A model generated the notes under the pieces. That model did no database searches. It saw only the letters and a list, made by a program, of their open reading frames with translations, and was not told where the DNA came from. DNA of 64,000 bases, taken from positions 35,041 to 99,040 of the forward strand of contig LGRX02013832.1 in NCBI GenBank assembly GCA_001247695.2, written 5' to 3'. Below are positions 47,501-56,163 of this stretch, one piece after another. Every line of letters begins with the position of its first letter. Within the stretch, counting starts at the first letter, position 1. Origin of the DNA: Cymbomonas tetramitiformis (Eukaryota; Chlorophyta; Pyramimonadophyceae; Pyramimonadales; Pyramimonadaceae). The translations under genes were made by a program, and so were the position numbers.

Positions 47501-47872
47501 CTCACCGTCACAGTCTTCATCGCGACGGAATACGTATCCGAAGACCTCCTTGGCAGTGTCGGAGGGGGCGTGCTGCTTGCTGTGCAAATGCTCCTCCAGA
47601 TAGTTGTCATCTACGTGCTGGCTGGAGTATATGGACCCGTTTTGAAGGCCCTGCTGAGAGAAGTGCGCAGGCTAATAACAGAAGGACATGACGCGGCAGT
47701 GGCGTCTGCATGCACAAGCACAGAAACACGAGCCTATGATGTTGCTGAAGGCGACCGCAGGAGCATGCATGAGGATGCACCAGCCAAGGTGTCGGTGTGT
47801 GCCACAGGCCAACATGCTCGACCTTCGACCTTCATGATTCAGTACACAAATCCGATCCAGCTCACAGATTGA
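26572..47872 (+). CDS. Large surface protein: signal peptide, right-handed beta-helix, Cys-rich region, multi-pass membrane domain
   Basis: Traced exons: 26572-26754, 27059-27160, 27463-27519, 27630-27746, 28027-28129, 28480-28593, 28685-28739, 29448-29622, 29873-29956, 30187-30270, 30444-30545, 31130-31201, 32386-32484, 33839-33925, 34516-34602, 35418-35498, 35676-35759, 36438-36518, 36775-36855, 38248-38325, 39223-39297, 41756-42467, 42943-43120, 43804-44094, 44860-45016, 45324-46592, 46847-47872. The exon sum is 5,634 nt, divisible by three, giving about 1,877 residues. Residues 1-22 are a signal peptide ([12 protein letters not shown]). About 245-905 are pectin-lyase-like beta-helix rungs of the polymorphic-membrane-protein type, with GG, N-x-S and NSA motifs. 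About 905-1,180 are Cys-rich and ephrin-receptor/GCC-like, ending CGACEAGY and CHQCP. The rest is multi-pass membrane, resembling TRP-like C-termini. Inferred role: a plasma-membrane adhesin or receptor. I may have missed an exon between 44095 and 44859. Confidence 0.82.
27832..27891. repeat. GC/CT microsatellite
   Basis: A (GC)n run passes into (CT)n and then CCCTCTCTCGCG sequence inside the intron 27747-28026. Confidence 0.85.
31187..31310. repeat. Triplicated exon end with 5' splice site
   Basis: The end of the rung exon (AATAGGAAATCAG then GTAAGTGGCTT) at 31189 recurs at about 31238 as AATAGGAAATCGG then TTAAATGG. It recurs again at 31285 as GATAGGAAGTCAG then GTCAGTGG. The period is 48-49 bp. 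The first copy is used in my model because it has the best donor. The remainder of the intron to 32385 has no recognisable rung exon. Confidence 0.75.
32695..33737. repeat. 20-bp minisatellite, about 50 copies
   Basis: A 20-bp unit (CTCTGCCATGAGCCGTTACA and close variants) fills most of the intron 32485-33838. Copies alternate mainly between GAGCC, GCGCC and GGGCC after CAT. The open frames through it are artefacts. Confidence 0.95.
34215..34510. repeat. 30-bp minisatellite running up to a splice acceptor
   Basis: Units of about 30 bp containing GCCGTCGGATGCCCGTCATG extend from 34,215 to the acceptor of the rung exon at 34516, so the last unit contributes the acceptor region (GATGCTTGTCACGCAG). 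Confidence 0.88.
35005..35265. repeat. 43-bp minisatellite, six copies
   Basis: Six nearly identical units of 43 bp start with GTCGAGGCCACTGCACGCTG at 35005, 35048, 35091, 35134, 35177 and 35220. They lie in the intron 34603-35417. Confidence 0.93.
35855..36060. repeat. 50-bp minisatellite, four copies
   Basis: Four units of 49-50 bp starting TTGACCAATGGCGATGGAGG lie in the intron 35760-36437. Confidence 0.92.
38400..39095. repeat. 58-bp minisatellite, about 11 copies
   Basis: Units of 58 bp containing GACAAGGCGCCTTATAGCAT and TGTCGCGCCCCAAGGC fill most of the intron 38326-39222. Copies vary mainly in CTTCTG versus CTACTG and in CCTCC versus CGCC. Confidence 0.93.
39345..39515. repeat. 45-bp repeat with CT microsatellite
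   Basis: Three to four units of 45 bp combine a (CT)n run with TTCCTGGAAAGTGCTTGTTT at the 5' side of the intron 39298-41755. Confidence 0.85.
39600..41575. repeat. Irregular minisatellite in two blocks
   Basis: Units built on CCACATCACATGCACAGTAT plus ACGCGA, with or without GATGGCTCTAG, form blocks at 39,600-40,450 and 41,155-41,575. Unit length varies from about 24 to 36 bp. The 700 bp between them (40,451-41,154) is unique sequence in which I could not confirm an exon. Confidence 0.88.
41756..42467 (+). CDS. Exon 22 of the surface-protein gene: block of fused beta-helix rungs
   Basis: This 237-codon exon encodes about nine consecutive rungs of the beta-helix without interruption. Examples are [58 protein letters not shown] and [19 protein letters not shown]. 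It ends [11 protein letters not shown] before a GTGGGT donor. The preceding rungs are each on separate small exons, so this block looks like an intron-loss or retro-duplicated version of the same module. Phase 1 at the end pairs with two leading bases of the exon at 42943 ([10 protein letters not shown]). Confidence 0.85.
43540..43662. repeat. 24-bp minisatellite
   Basis: Five copies of a 24-bp unit containing TCCGCTTTGTGCCACGTGCC lie in the intron 43121-43803. Confidence 0.9.
45324..46592 (+). CDS. Exon 26 of the surface-protein gene: Cys-rich end, first membrane helices, poly-Q/poly-E loop
   Basis: The exon starts with [20 protein letters not shown] and the Cys-rich [16 protein letters not shown] module. 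A first membrane helix follows ([20 protein letters not shown]), then an IWSGWLQV segment and a helix beginning [17 protein letters not shown] loop of about 190 residues follows that is dominated by Gln and Glu runs encoded by CAG/CAA and GAG repeats at 46,300-46,450. It ends with a hydrophobic [13 protein letters not shown] segment that continues in the last exon. The loop is expected to be cytoplasmic and length-variable. The minus-strand Leu-rich open frame here is a shadow of these repeats. Confidence 0.85.
46847..47872 (+). CDS. Last exon of the surface-protein gene: C-terminal membrane domain
   Basis: The acceptor CAACAG and phase 0 fit the donor at 46593. The exon opens [20 protein letters not shown], an extracellular loop with two cysteines and an N-glycosylation site. 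Next is a strong helix ([20 protein letters not shown]) and an intracellular stretch. A cluster of helices follows ([56 protein letters not shown]). The tail is polar and ends IQLTD with TGA at 47870-47872. This order resembles the C-terminal domain of TRP-like or polycystin-like algal surface proteins, but no pore motif could be confirmed by eye. Confidence 0.85.
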   Translation: MFNCDPIYHNNSTPDYFLALDREVACYSRTWWVFAAVALAILLTYVIGLPLGLLFILRKLHCQKRVYTEHGTTCFVPSSLMRRAEDGSWLLRVLSDEQGKGGTCVVFPTEAPDVDSDALIEDKAGIFNMLDLPEAHACLGAVYLPFRRRFSWVGGSYEMFRRLLQCSFLVIIRMCDRKMDVFFSLLVAVSSLTIQAYHHPYRDAQNNMLQTLILYIQCLTVTVFIATEYVSEDLLGSVGGGVLLAVQMLLQIVVIYVLAGVYGPVLKALLREVRRLITEGHDAAVASACTSTETRAYDVAEGDRRSMHEDAPAKVSVCATGQHARPSTFMIQYTNPIQLTD

Positions 47873-48139
47873 CTTTGATCCGCAAGATTCCTTTGATAAA
47901 CTGCCAATCATTGATACCGTAGACAATTTTGCAGATTCCCCTCCGGAATCGGCACATATAGTCACTCATACGTATTTAAGCATGCCTGACACCTTAAAGA
48001 CCAACCTATTCAAAGTGCAATCCGCCATGCTCATATTCTATTTCGATGACAACTAATATAGTAAACTCCGAATTGGTTAGTACTCAACAATTGGGGTGTT
48101 GTAGCTGCACAAATTACTTACATTATTATTATTATGGAA

Positions 48140-48262
48140 TAAGTCTACATCGGGGGCCGACATTTCATTTTAATCCACATCGGGGGCCGACATCTCATTT
48201 TAATCCACATCGGGGCAGACACTTCATTTTAATCCACATCGGGGGCCGACATCACTCTCTCC
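48140..48262. repeat. Short ACATCGGGGGCCGACAT array, first block
   Basis: Four units of 28-34 bp built on TTTTAATCCACATCGGGGGC with CGACATCTCA lie 170 bp upstream of an unknown ORF. The same unit returns in the same orientation at 49,906-50,065 and in the opposite orientation at 50,394-50,675. The stretch 47,873-48,139 holds nothing I recognise. Confidence 0.88.
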
Positions 48263-48431
48263 GCCGACCGGCAAGCGCATGCACCTCTCCGAAAAAATTA
48301 CAGCCGCCTCTATTGTTCTTTTATTACGATAAATTTATGATAATGAGTGGCATTTTTTTCGCTCGTATGGTTTTATTACTGTATTTTTCAGGTGTATTTT
48401 GATACGCGTTTTGAGACGAGCAGCGTTCAGT

Positions 48432-49241
48432 ATGGTTCAAAAATCTGGTCGTAAAAATCAGCCGACTGAACCGCTTTTTGCGAGCCTAGAGATACAGTTG
48501 CGACAGGTGTTGGGAGGTGTTGCATCTGCCTTGCACTTGTTAAAATTATCGAAGGGAAAGTATGCCACGCTTTCGAGTGAGTATTTACGCTCACAGCCTG
48601 TGGAATCGCTCTCATCGACACTCACTGACTCGCAAGTATTGACGAAAAATCTGCTCGAGACCATTAGGCTAGTGGAAACGAAAGCAAAAGCGACAGTTGC
48701 CACAGCAGAAAGGGCCCTAATCTCAAATAAGGAAAGTGAAGAATCTGTGAGCGCACAGGAAGCTGTAGGAACCACATCGTGTAAGGGTCCCAGCGCAAAA
48801 ACCCTCAGACGCAAGCAGCTTCGGACATCACGCAAGGGAAAGGAACGTGCTGAAAAAAGTGACACAGAGCCAACAGACCCTCCCACATCTTGTGTGAAGA
48901 CGCCCTTGCAGAAACAGAAATCAGACACGACTTTGCAGGCAGGACCTCGCGCATCGTCAGTTGTTGTTGTTGAAGCAGAACCGGTGACACCAGCCGCAAC
49001 TTCATCCCATGTGGCCTTTGGGCCACAGTCTACAGGAAGAAAACGAGCTAAGGGGAGCACTGGCGACAAGGGCAATCGGAAAAATCCCAAGGTAAAAAGA
49101 GCTTTTACGTGGAAAAAGGGGGAGTACAGAAAACGCTCAGAGTCAGTGCCTGCTGTAGACAATCAGGCGACGGAATCTTTGCAGCGTTCGGCTTCACTCA
49201 GCCCTGAGGGGCGATCCATGTTTAAAGTCTATGACCGATGA
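48432..49241 (+). CDS. Unknown basic 269-residue protein within a repeat-bounded locus
   Basis: The first ATG is at 48432, and a TTTTTCAG acceptor lies 40 bp upstream. The N-terminal third is helical and leucine-rich (LEIQLRQVLGGVASALHLLK, then TKNLLETIRLVETKAKATVA). The remainder is disordered and rich in Lys, Ser, Thr and Pro, with basic runs such as KTLRRKQLRTSRKGKER. No cysteine knuckle, protease or polymerase motif is visible. The layout (helical front, basic tail, repeats on both sides) recalls the Gag-like first ORF of tyrosine-recombinase retrotransposons, but that is inference. The downstream frame at 49,356-49,688 starts with GTG and has no motif I recognise. Confidence 0.45.
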   Translation: MVQKSGRKNQPTEPLFASLEIQLRQVLGGVASALHLLKLSKGKYATLSSEYLRSQPVESLSSTLTDSQVLTKNLLETIRLVETKAKATVATAERALISNKESEESVSAQEAVGTTSCKGPSAKTLRRKQLRTSRKGKERAEKSDTEPTDPPTSCVKTPLQKQKSDTTLQAGPRASSVVVVEAEPVTPAATSSHVAFGPQSTGRKRAKGSTGDKGNRKNPKVKRAFTWKKGEYRKRSESVPAVDNQATESLQRSASLSPEGRSMFKVYDR

Positions 49242-49905
49242 CAATGTTTACTTGGAACAGTGGAGACACTTTTATCAGTCACTTTATTTTCTGCAAGAAG
49301 GGCATCGCGAAGAATCCACTTCACTCGATCCTAGATCAGGCGACCGCTTAACTGGGTGGGGCAACTCCTTCCTGTAACTGAAGTCAGAGACAGTTTGTCG
49401 TTTGTTGGATCTCACGCTTTGTTATTCCTCGGACAATATGGTGCCAGCACTCCAATCGAGCCGCTTTTCCCAAGAAGGTTTTTTCAGCGGCGGAATCTGT
49501 GCTGTTTTTGCGGTGAGAGGATCCAGAGGACCCGTGGGACCGCGGGGGACGGCTTACCCATAATCCTGAGAACCCGAACAGTCGAGGACTGCTCAGGATC
49601 CCACTTCACCTTAGACCACCGCTTGCAAGTTCTGATCTGTTTGCCTAGACCCCTGCTGTCTAAAGAACTATTACCGCTCCAAAACTAATCCTGCCTAGAG
49701 CCTGCGGTTTTAGACATCTGTTTAGCCCTTGCCGTCGGCTTCAGTAGGGGGTTAGGCCGACCGAGTGCAGACCGGGTTTCCCGCTTCGTATGACAGTGCA
49801 GTACACATCAAAACTTAATAGCGGTGGGGGGTGGAAAGGGAAAGGCTCCCTTTAAAATCCAGCCCACACCAGTTAAATGGTGTCTTTATTTTATTTTATT
49901 TTATT

Positions 49906-50065
49906 TCGGGGGCCGACATTTGCTTTTTAATCCACATCGGGGGCAGACATCCCATTTTAATCCACATCGTGGGCCGACATTTGATTTTAATCCATCACAC
50001 GCCTAAACGTTTCACATCGGGTGTAGACATCTCATTTTAATCCACATCGGGGGGTGACATTTCAT
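49906..50065. repeat. ACATCGGGGGCCGACAT array, second block, same orientation
   Basis: Five units match the block at 48,140 in orientation. A TTTTA microsatellite (49,879-49,905) precedes them. Confidence 0.88.
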
Positions 50066-50095
50066 AGTATGCGTAGACAGAAGACACACGCAACG

Positions 50096-50371
50096 ATATA
50101 ATGTAAATGAAACACAACTACGCAAATTCAACCGGTAGATATGTAACTCGTATTACGATGAGCATATCTACCGGTTGGATTTGCGAAATAATGTTTTTTG
50201 GTGCCGCAAACGATGAAAGACTATCTTGTTTGGCGAAATGAAACAGTTTTTCACTGTTGGACGCTCCAAAAAACATTATTTTGCAAATCCAACCGGTAGA
50301 TATTTTCATCGTGATATGATTTACATATCTACCGGTTGGATTTGCATAGGTATGTTTCGTTTACATTATAT
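50096..50371. mobile_element. MITE-like element with nested hairpins
   Basis: The outer 50 bp are inverted repeats with few mismatches: ATATAATGTAAATGAAACA at the left against its reverse complement ending at 50371. Inside, the word AAATCCAACCGGTAGATAT occurs four times in alternating orientation (near 50126, 50162, 50286 and 50323). An additional inner pair ATGTTTTTTGG/CCAAAAAACAT flanks the centre. The element can therefore fold as two small hairpins within one large one. There is no coding capacity. A target-site duplication is not obvious. Confidence 0.75.
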
Positions 50372-50393
50372 CCGTACGTTGAAGGTAATGCAT

Positions 50394-50675
50394 ACCCCCG
50401 ATGTGGATTAAAATGAGATGTCTACACCCGATGTGGATTAAAATGAGATGTCGCCCCCGATGTAAATTAAAATGAGATGTCCCCCGATGTAGATTAAAAT
50501 GACATGTCTACCCCGATGTGGAATAAAATGAAGTGTCTGCCCCGATGTGGATTAAAATGAAATTATGCACGCCGATGTGGATTAAAATGAAGTGTCGGCT
50601 GATGTGGATTAAAATGAGATGTCGGCCCCGATGTGGATTTAAATGAAATGTCGGCCCCCGATGTAGACTTATCCC
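50394..50675. repeat. ACATCGGGGGCCGACAT array, third block, inverted
   Basis: Nine units read GATGTGGATTAAAATGAGAT, the reverse complement of the blocks at 48,140 and 49,906. A (AT)n run follows at 50,694-50,712. Confidence 0.88.
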
Positions 50676-50719
50676 TATTATTATTATTGTATTATTATAT
50701 ATATATATATATGACTTAC

Positions 50720-52700
50720 CATATACATACATAAGCTCACATAGATTTATGTTTACACTACAAACCATATACGCATTTTACCAACCCATGCAGGCATATT
50801 CGATATGACGGTATAAATATTGTCTGACCTTTGACCGACTGCACGTCATTCCGTTATTATATGTGTCACTGACATGCAGCTACCAAATGACAGATGAAGG
50901 ATCTAACATAATCTGGCATAGAGTCTTCTAGCTTAGTTATTTAGGGTGAGCGATCGCTCAGACTGATATGGTTTTTATTTAGTAATCCTATACCACACTG
51001 CAGTACTGCTAGAAAGTAAGAGTTAATAAGTTAATATAATGTACGCACGTGCGTGTTACTATCTACAGTGCGTCCACAACAGTAATTGGTCGATATTAAT
51101 GGTGATAATAATGCTAGACCGATTATTGATGCAGCTTGGCAATAGTAGAAAAAGGCCTGGAGCCTTGCATGCTTGCAACAATTTTTATTACTTTTCAATA
51201 ATGCAAACTTTACTACCACCCTGAGTGCTTGTTTAAGCCAAATATCCCCGAGTATCACTGTGTGACAACCCCCCCCAACTTGAACCATAAAATCCATTCC
51301 TGTGCGCCTACTTGCACAACGACGTTGGAGTCAGCTTGAGAAATAGTGTTCTCTGATGCGACTTGTATACGACCTGCTCGCCCAGCGCGACTCCACGCAA
51401 TTCCAGCAAGACGAAGAGGAGAGGACCTCTTTCCCAAGCAACTATCGGTAATTCATCCCAACGAGAATGCTGGGCCTATAACAATGTTTTTGCTGGATCA
51501 TGTCCCACTTTTTTTTTGCCCCTACACAACCAGTATGAACGACCTCTTCTGTGACAGGGTGAACTTTGCCGACCGTGGGCGCGCAGTATGTAAGATATAA
51601 CAGGGTCTTGTTAACCAAAATCTGGGATCTCGTACTTATTAACCAAAATAAAGCACAAAGCTGGGATAAGCACTCTGTGCATTTTGACTTACTGATCATA
51701 TATCGGTAAGAGGGGTAGGCCTCATAAATATTACGATTCCGTTAGGATCCCACTATTTTCACTTTATATTATTTCGCCGTGACTGTTTTGTGTTTCGATT
51801 CGTCTAATTTATAGTGGAAAATGCCAGAGGTATACGGACATGTGGTTCCCTTCATGTTAAATTTATGTCAAGTTATTTCACGTTAAATTCATGTCAAGTG
51901 GGAAGTAGGTACAGTGTGGGAAAGGGTATTGGAGAGGAGACATCACCGTCTGTTGGGAGGGTGCGCCATTATGCATGAAACGGGGTGGGCGGGTAAAGAC
52001 CTTATCCTTTTATCTATAGATGTTCAAGAAGATGTGGCTGTGAAGTGCTACACCATATGTGCAGGCATATGTTCGTGGCTACAACCTTAGACAACGTGGC
52101 TTCGCCAAATTTGAATATGAGATATCTTTCCTTGAAGTGACGAGGCAAGGGGGTAGGGCCAACCATATCTAAACCACAAGAGAAATGTCTGTGCTTGCTG
52201 CACAACTCCTCACGTATGACACCAAAAAGGGTTTGCCGGACCGACATATACATGTTAGTTATGAGTTGCGTGCATATGTGGTTTTGAATACCCCAGTCAG
52301 CTCAGGACCACTACTGTGCTCATAGGCATATGTACCATCAAGATTCACTTGTGTTGAGACGTCGAAGTATTCACTCCACGCGCCAGACACTATTTCTCTC
52401 ACACACGCAGATGGTATCTAGAGTAAAGTCGACCGAAGGCAGAAGCTCTCCAAAGGGATAAAACGTTAGCCGTTGGTTAGTGTTACAAAACGCGAACAGT
52501 TGTGGCGTCCACACTGAACGGCATGAGATCGGCCAGCAAAAGCCAACCCACCATCATCCCAGTGGATGTGAGAAGCAAATCAAGAGCAGGGCGGGGCCGT
52601 GACAAGATACCACAAACGCATACATATTCCCAACCCTAATGCAAAGCAGCATGGAAAGATGATACGATGTGACCGATCGTCGCCAAACAACTGTCGTCCA
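50720..52700. other. AT-rich intergenic stretch, nothing supported
   Basis: I find only short overlapping open frames on both strands with no shared codon bias or motif, and no clear repeats. This separates the repeat-bounded locus from the thylakoid-protein gene. Confidence 0.5.
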
Positions 52701-52715
52701 CACACACAGGTGGTA

Positions 52716-53994
52716 TCACAGAGAATCTGGCGAAGATACGGTAGCCGTTGAGCCAAGTGAGCCGTTGGCTCCACCTGCCCTTGCGTAACGGAGCTCCGCA
52801 CTCGGCATGAACCGCAACAGCTCTTGCAGCTTGAGGGAAGCTGCCCGAGCCGCATTCAAGGAAAACTCCTGACGGTTCCGTTCCTGCTGGTCCCTCAGAT
52901 ACTCGGTCTCGGCGTTGTTGCGTGTAAAGCTATCAAGGTACGAGGAGTAGTCCATTTGGTTCACAAGCTCGAAGAAGTCGGATGCAGCCTGCTGAGCGGC
53001 ATATTTCTCTGTGCCCTGCAAGGAGAAGCGCGTTTTGGTCCCTCATAAAACTGGTTCCCCGACTTTTATTCTAGAAGAGATGAAAACACACCCTGACACA
53101 AAATCTGAAATCGTCTCTCTCACTTTCGGTCAACTTCTCTGGGGTATTACCTGGAGTTTGGCAGCAGCCACTGCCCCTTGCATGTTGCTTTTGGTATTCC
53201 CCTCTACGATGCGACGTCTGATTGAGTTGTACTGTATCCAGTCTTTTTGCTGGGCGAAGACCTCGGCTTGCTTCAAGACCTCCTAGGGAAATACAACTCA
53301 AGCGCGAAATTAATTTATTGCAAGTCGTGGAAACTATGGTACGCACCGTCGCAGAAGGTAAACGTATTCTGAGAAGAGCTAACGAGGTGTTTGATATCGC
53401 CCTTCGTTACGGGCGTACGATGCCAGCGTGACGCCACTACTATGTGCTAAAATACGTAAGCTCAACGGAACCCATCTTGAATGCGGCTACAGCAGATGCC
53501 GACAAGATCACACAACCAAGGGAGTAGCGCACCTCTGTCGCAACAAGCTCTGCCAGGTAATATGATAGAGGGAGTTTGTTCCCGGAACCGTTACTTTGCG
53601 TAATAAAGGCTCCACTTACAGAGGCTGTCAATAATAATCCTACCAGCGCTCTTCGAGAGAGACCTTCGTTCTTGACCGCTTCCGAGAGCTTATCGATCGG
53701 CGAGCGAGACTCGATTTCGGTGACCCGTGCGTTCAAAGATGCGATCATCTGCAGGTCCCTAGCTGACAGCTCAGCTGCTTTATCATCTTCAGGTAGGTTA
53801 TCATCTTTCGGAGATTCGTTCAACACGCGTAAACTGCGCTTCACGTTTCGATGTGCATCTTTGGGAACCCTGGCGGACGGTCGCAAGGGCAGACCCACGA
53901 CCGCACGAACAGCCGAAAACCGCTCGCAGCCTCCTTGTCGCTTAAGCGTGTGCTTCACTGATCCGGAAAGGCAGCTCGCGTGCAATAAAACCAT
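52716..53994 (-). CDS. Probable thylakoid-lumen protein, three exons
   Basis: Exons on the minus strand are 53994-53533, 53282-53151 and 53015-52716, all joined at phase 0, giving 297 residues. The start is ATG at 53992-53994, two codons inside a GTG-initiated frame. Residues 1-50 are Ser/Arg/Val-rich like a chloroplast transit peptide. About residue 114 the sequence SRRALVGLLLTASVSGAF forms a twin-arginine signal with hydrophobic core, as used for delpH/Tat import into the thylakoid lumen. The mature part is helical and charged (EVLKQAEVFAQQKDWIQYNS, later FFELVNQMDYSSYLDS) and recalls PsbQ-like four-helix-bundle lumen proteins in general pattern only. Inferred role: accessory factor of a photosynthetic complex. 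Donors are GTGCGC and GTAATA. I do not recognise a named family. Confidence 0.65.
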
Positions 53995-54252
53995 TTCCAC
54001 GGAAATCTTGAAGGTTATCAGGCTGGAGGTATTTAAACCCGAATCGTGGCACAGTAACGAGTAAGCATGCGATGGAGCAAGAAGTATTGTTATTGTGTTT
54101 GTTTATTACTCTTACTAAAGAACGGAGACGCTCGACTGACGATGACGTGCGGTGGGGAAACCGCAAACCCCATCCCACGATGATAAATAATACAGCATTG
54201 ATTGAGCATAGAGCTAGAGCATCGATGATACGAGGCTGAATAACGCTATGAC

Positions 54253-54276
54253 TACAAGCCTATTACCGATTCAATT
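54253..54276. repeat. 24-bp inverted repeat, left end of a 3.8-kb segment
   Basis: TACAAGCCTATTACCGATTC plus AATT is an exact reverse complement of 58053-58076. Nothing else in between shares this word, so it may mark the ends of a transposable element. Confidence 0.7.
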
Positions 54277-54559
54277 AGTCGGGGGGGTATTTAAAAATAT
54301 TTAGTCACAAGCCAATTATTTATCGGATTTAGTCACCGACACAGGCGCGCGCGCGGCGGGGCCCGAGTCACCCGCGCTCCGGTCGGTTTCGTAGTCTCCG
54401 CTTGAATTTCAAACCTTTAATGGAGAACCTGAAATATGTATGTAATATATATATCCAGGTTGGACTCCAAAAACAGTCGGACACTCGCAGATACACACAA
54501 AGACAGCGATGAGATAATAAAATAACTTAGGTGTTTTATTATCGGGGAGAACTGCAAGA

Positions 54560-54720
54560 TGGTGACTGCTGACGTGGCACCTCAGGGCGAGGGGTGACAT
54601 AAGAGGATCCAATATCCCCTCCCAGTGTGGGGGTGCAATTGGTATCCCCATGACACCACCTCATCCCGAAGGTGTGAGGTGCCACAACAGCATCCCAAAC
54701 CACAAGCACAACAAACCCTA
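54560..54720. repeat. Dispersed repeat related to 59,400-59,560
   Basis: Both places contain CATGACACCNCCTC, then CCCGAAGG, then GAGGNGTGCCAC after a GTGGGGG run, followed by a similar CTGCGCTA word about 100 bp later. Both are diverged copies of one family, possibly ends of a retroelement. Confidence 0.5.
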
Positions 54721-55119
54721 ATTGAACACACCTACATGATTCAAGGGGTCTTTTGCAACCCAACTGGTACGGCTCCGCCTGCGCTAATCCAGTAATGCGT
54801 GCTCTAGGGGCTTATGCCCATGCGTGTGCCGCGGGGATCAACTACTCCCGCGGGGTAGGCTGCTAATTTTCACGAGCAGGCTGCAGGTGGCGGCGGTGTC
54901 CTTGATGACACCGATGCACAATGGTACTGCTGATCGTGTCGGTAACTCATCTGATCATTATGAAGCTACACAGATGATATGACAACCTAGATTTTTCAAT
55001 GTTCAATCTCAAGAGAAATGTGTGAATGTATGTGCTGCTATGAGTTGCTAGAAACAGCTAAAACAGGCAGTGGAAGCGTGGAAGCACGCAGTGGAAGCGT
55101 GGTGGGCCCATAACCTACC

Positions 55120-55322
55120 GGAATATCCTAGTTCACTAGATATCAGAGGGTCCCGAACTGTGTGGATAAACTCTCTTAAGATAAATAAACCCTAAGCTAG
55201 ATATACCCGGAACGGTCTCGCAACGGTCTCGGAAACTAGCCTACCTGTGACACAGCGTGTGTCACAGCACGAACCTATAGATCAGTCAGCAGTCCAGTGT
55301 TGGTCTAGGGTGCGTCATAGGA
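55120..55322 (+). repeat. 200-bp dispersed repeat, copy 1 (forward)
   Basis: This copy starts GGAATATCCTAGTTCACTAG and contains CTGTGACACAGCGTGTGTCA. It is matched as a reverse complement at 55579-55779 (close) and 55369-55553 (diverged). Confidence 0.85.
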
Positions 55323-55368
55323 GTGCGAAATGCAGCATAAGCGACCACATTGGAGTCCCAGTCGAGGC

Positions 55369-55553
55369 CCCTATGACGGACTCCTAGGACCAACCTTTGG
55401 GTAGCGTGATCTAGGTTCGTCTTTGTGACACGCGTTGTGTCACGGTAAACCTCAGCCGTCGAGACGTTCACAGGCTGTCTAGCTTGGGAGTTTGACTATC
55501 TTATGAGTTTATCCACACCGGTTACAAAGTTTTCTATCTAGTGAACCGTATTC
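55369..55553 (-). repeat. 200-bp dispersed repeat, copy 2 (reverse, diverged)
   Basis: It shares the CCTATGACNGACTCCTAGGA start, the GTGACACGCGTTGTGTCAC centre and the TATCTAGTGAAC end with the other copies but has many substitutions. Confidence 0.7.
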
Positions 55554-55578
55554 GGTGGGCCCTGCCCTTTCCACTGCG

Positions 55579-55779
55579 CCTATGACAGACTCCTAGGACC
55601 AACACTGGATTGCTGACTGATCTATAGGTGCGTGTTGTGACACGCGCTGTGTCACAGGTAGGCTAGACCCCGAAACCGTCCGAGACCGTTCCGGGTATAT
55701 CTAGCTTAGGGGTTATTTATCTTATGAGTTTATCCACACAGTTCGGGAGTTTCTGATATCTAGTGAACTAGGATATTCC
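55579..55779 (-). repeat. 200-bp dispersed repeat, copy 3 (reverse)
   Basis: This is a close reverse-complement match to 55120-55322 over its whole length. The pair could form a long hairpin with copy 2 in the loop. Confidence 0.85.
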
Positions 55780-56163
55780 AGTATAGGGGCCTGCACCGGG
55801 ACTCCCAGTCAGGGCTGCCTATACAGATTCCAGCACACCATACCATCACTGTGGGTGGTGACTGGCTAGGAGAGTCGGAATAGTAAATCTCTAGGGCAGA
55901 AGCCAGGGTGACAAGTCCTAACTGCTAATCCAATTGTGCAATTCTGATACACAAATTTGGAATCCCTCTAGCTAGCACAAGAGCAAACATACAGGCAATG
56001 TAAGTCCTGCTAAAGCACCGAAAGCTCTGCGCCAGCAAGTCAGATTAAAGAATTCAAAGGTGTCAAAGTAAAATCATAAACCAAATTGAAGACCGTGTTG
56101 AGGTCAAAGGAGATCTCAGCACACCACCAGACGAGTGGTGTACTGCCAGAACCAAAAGCATAG

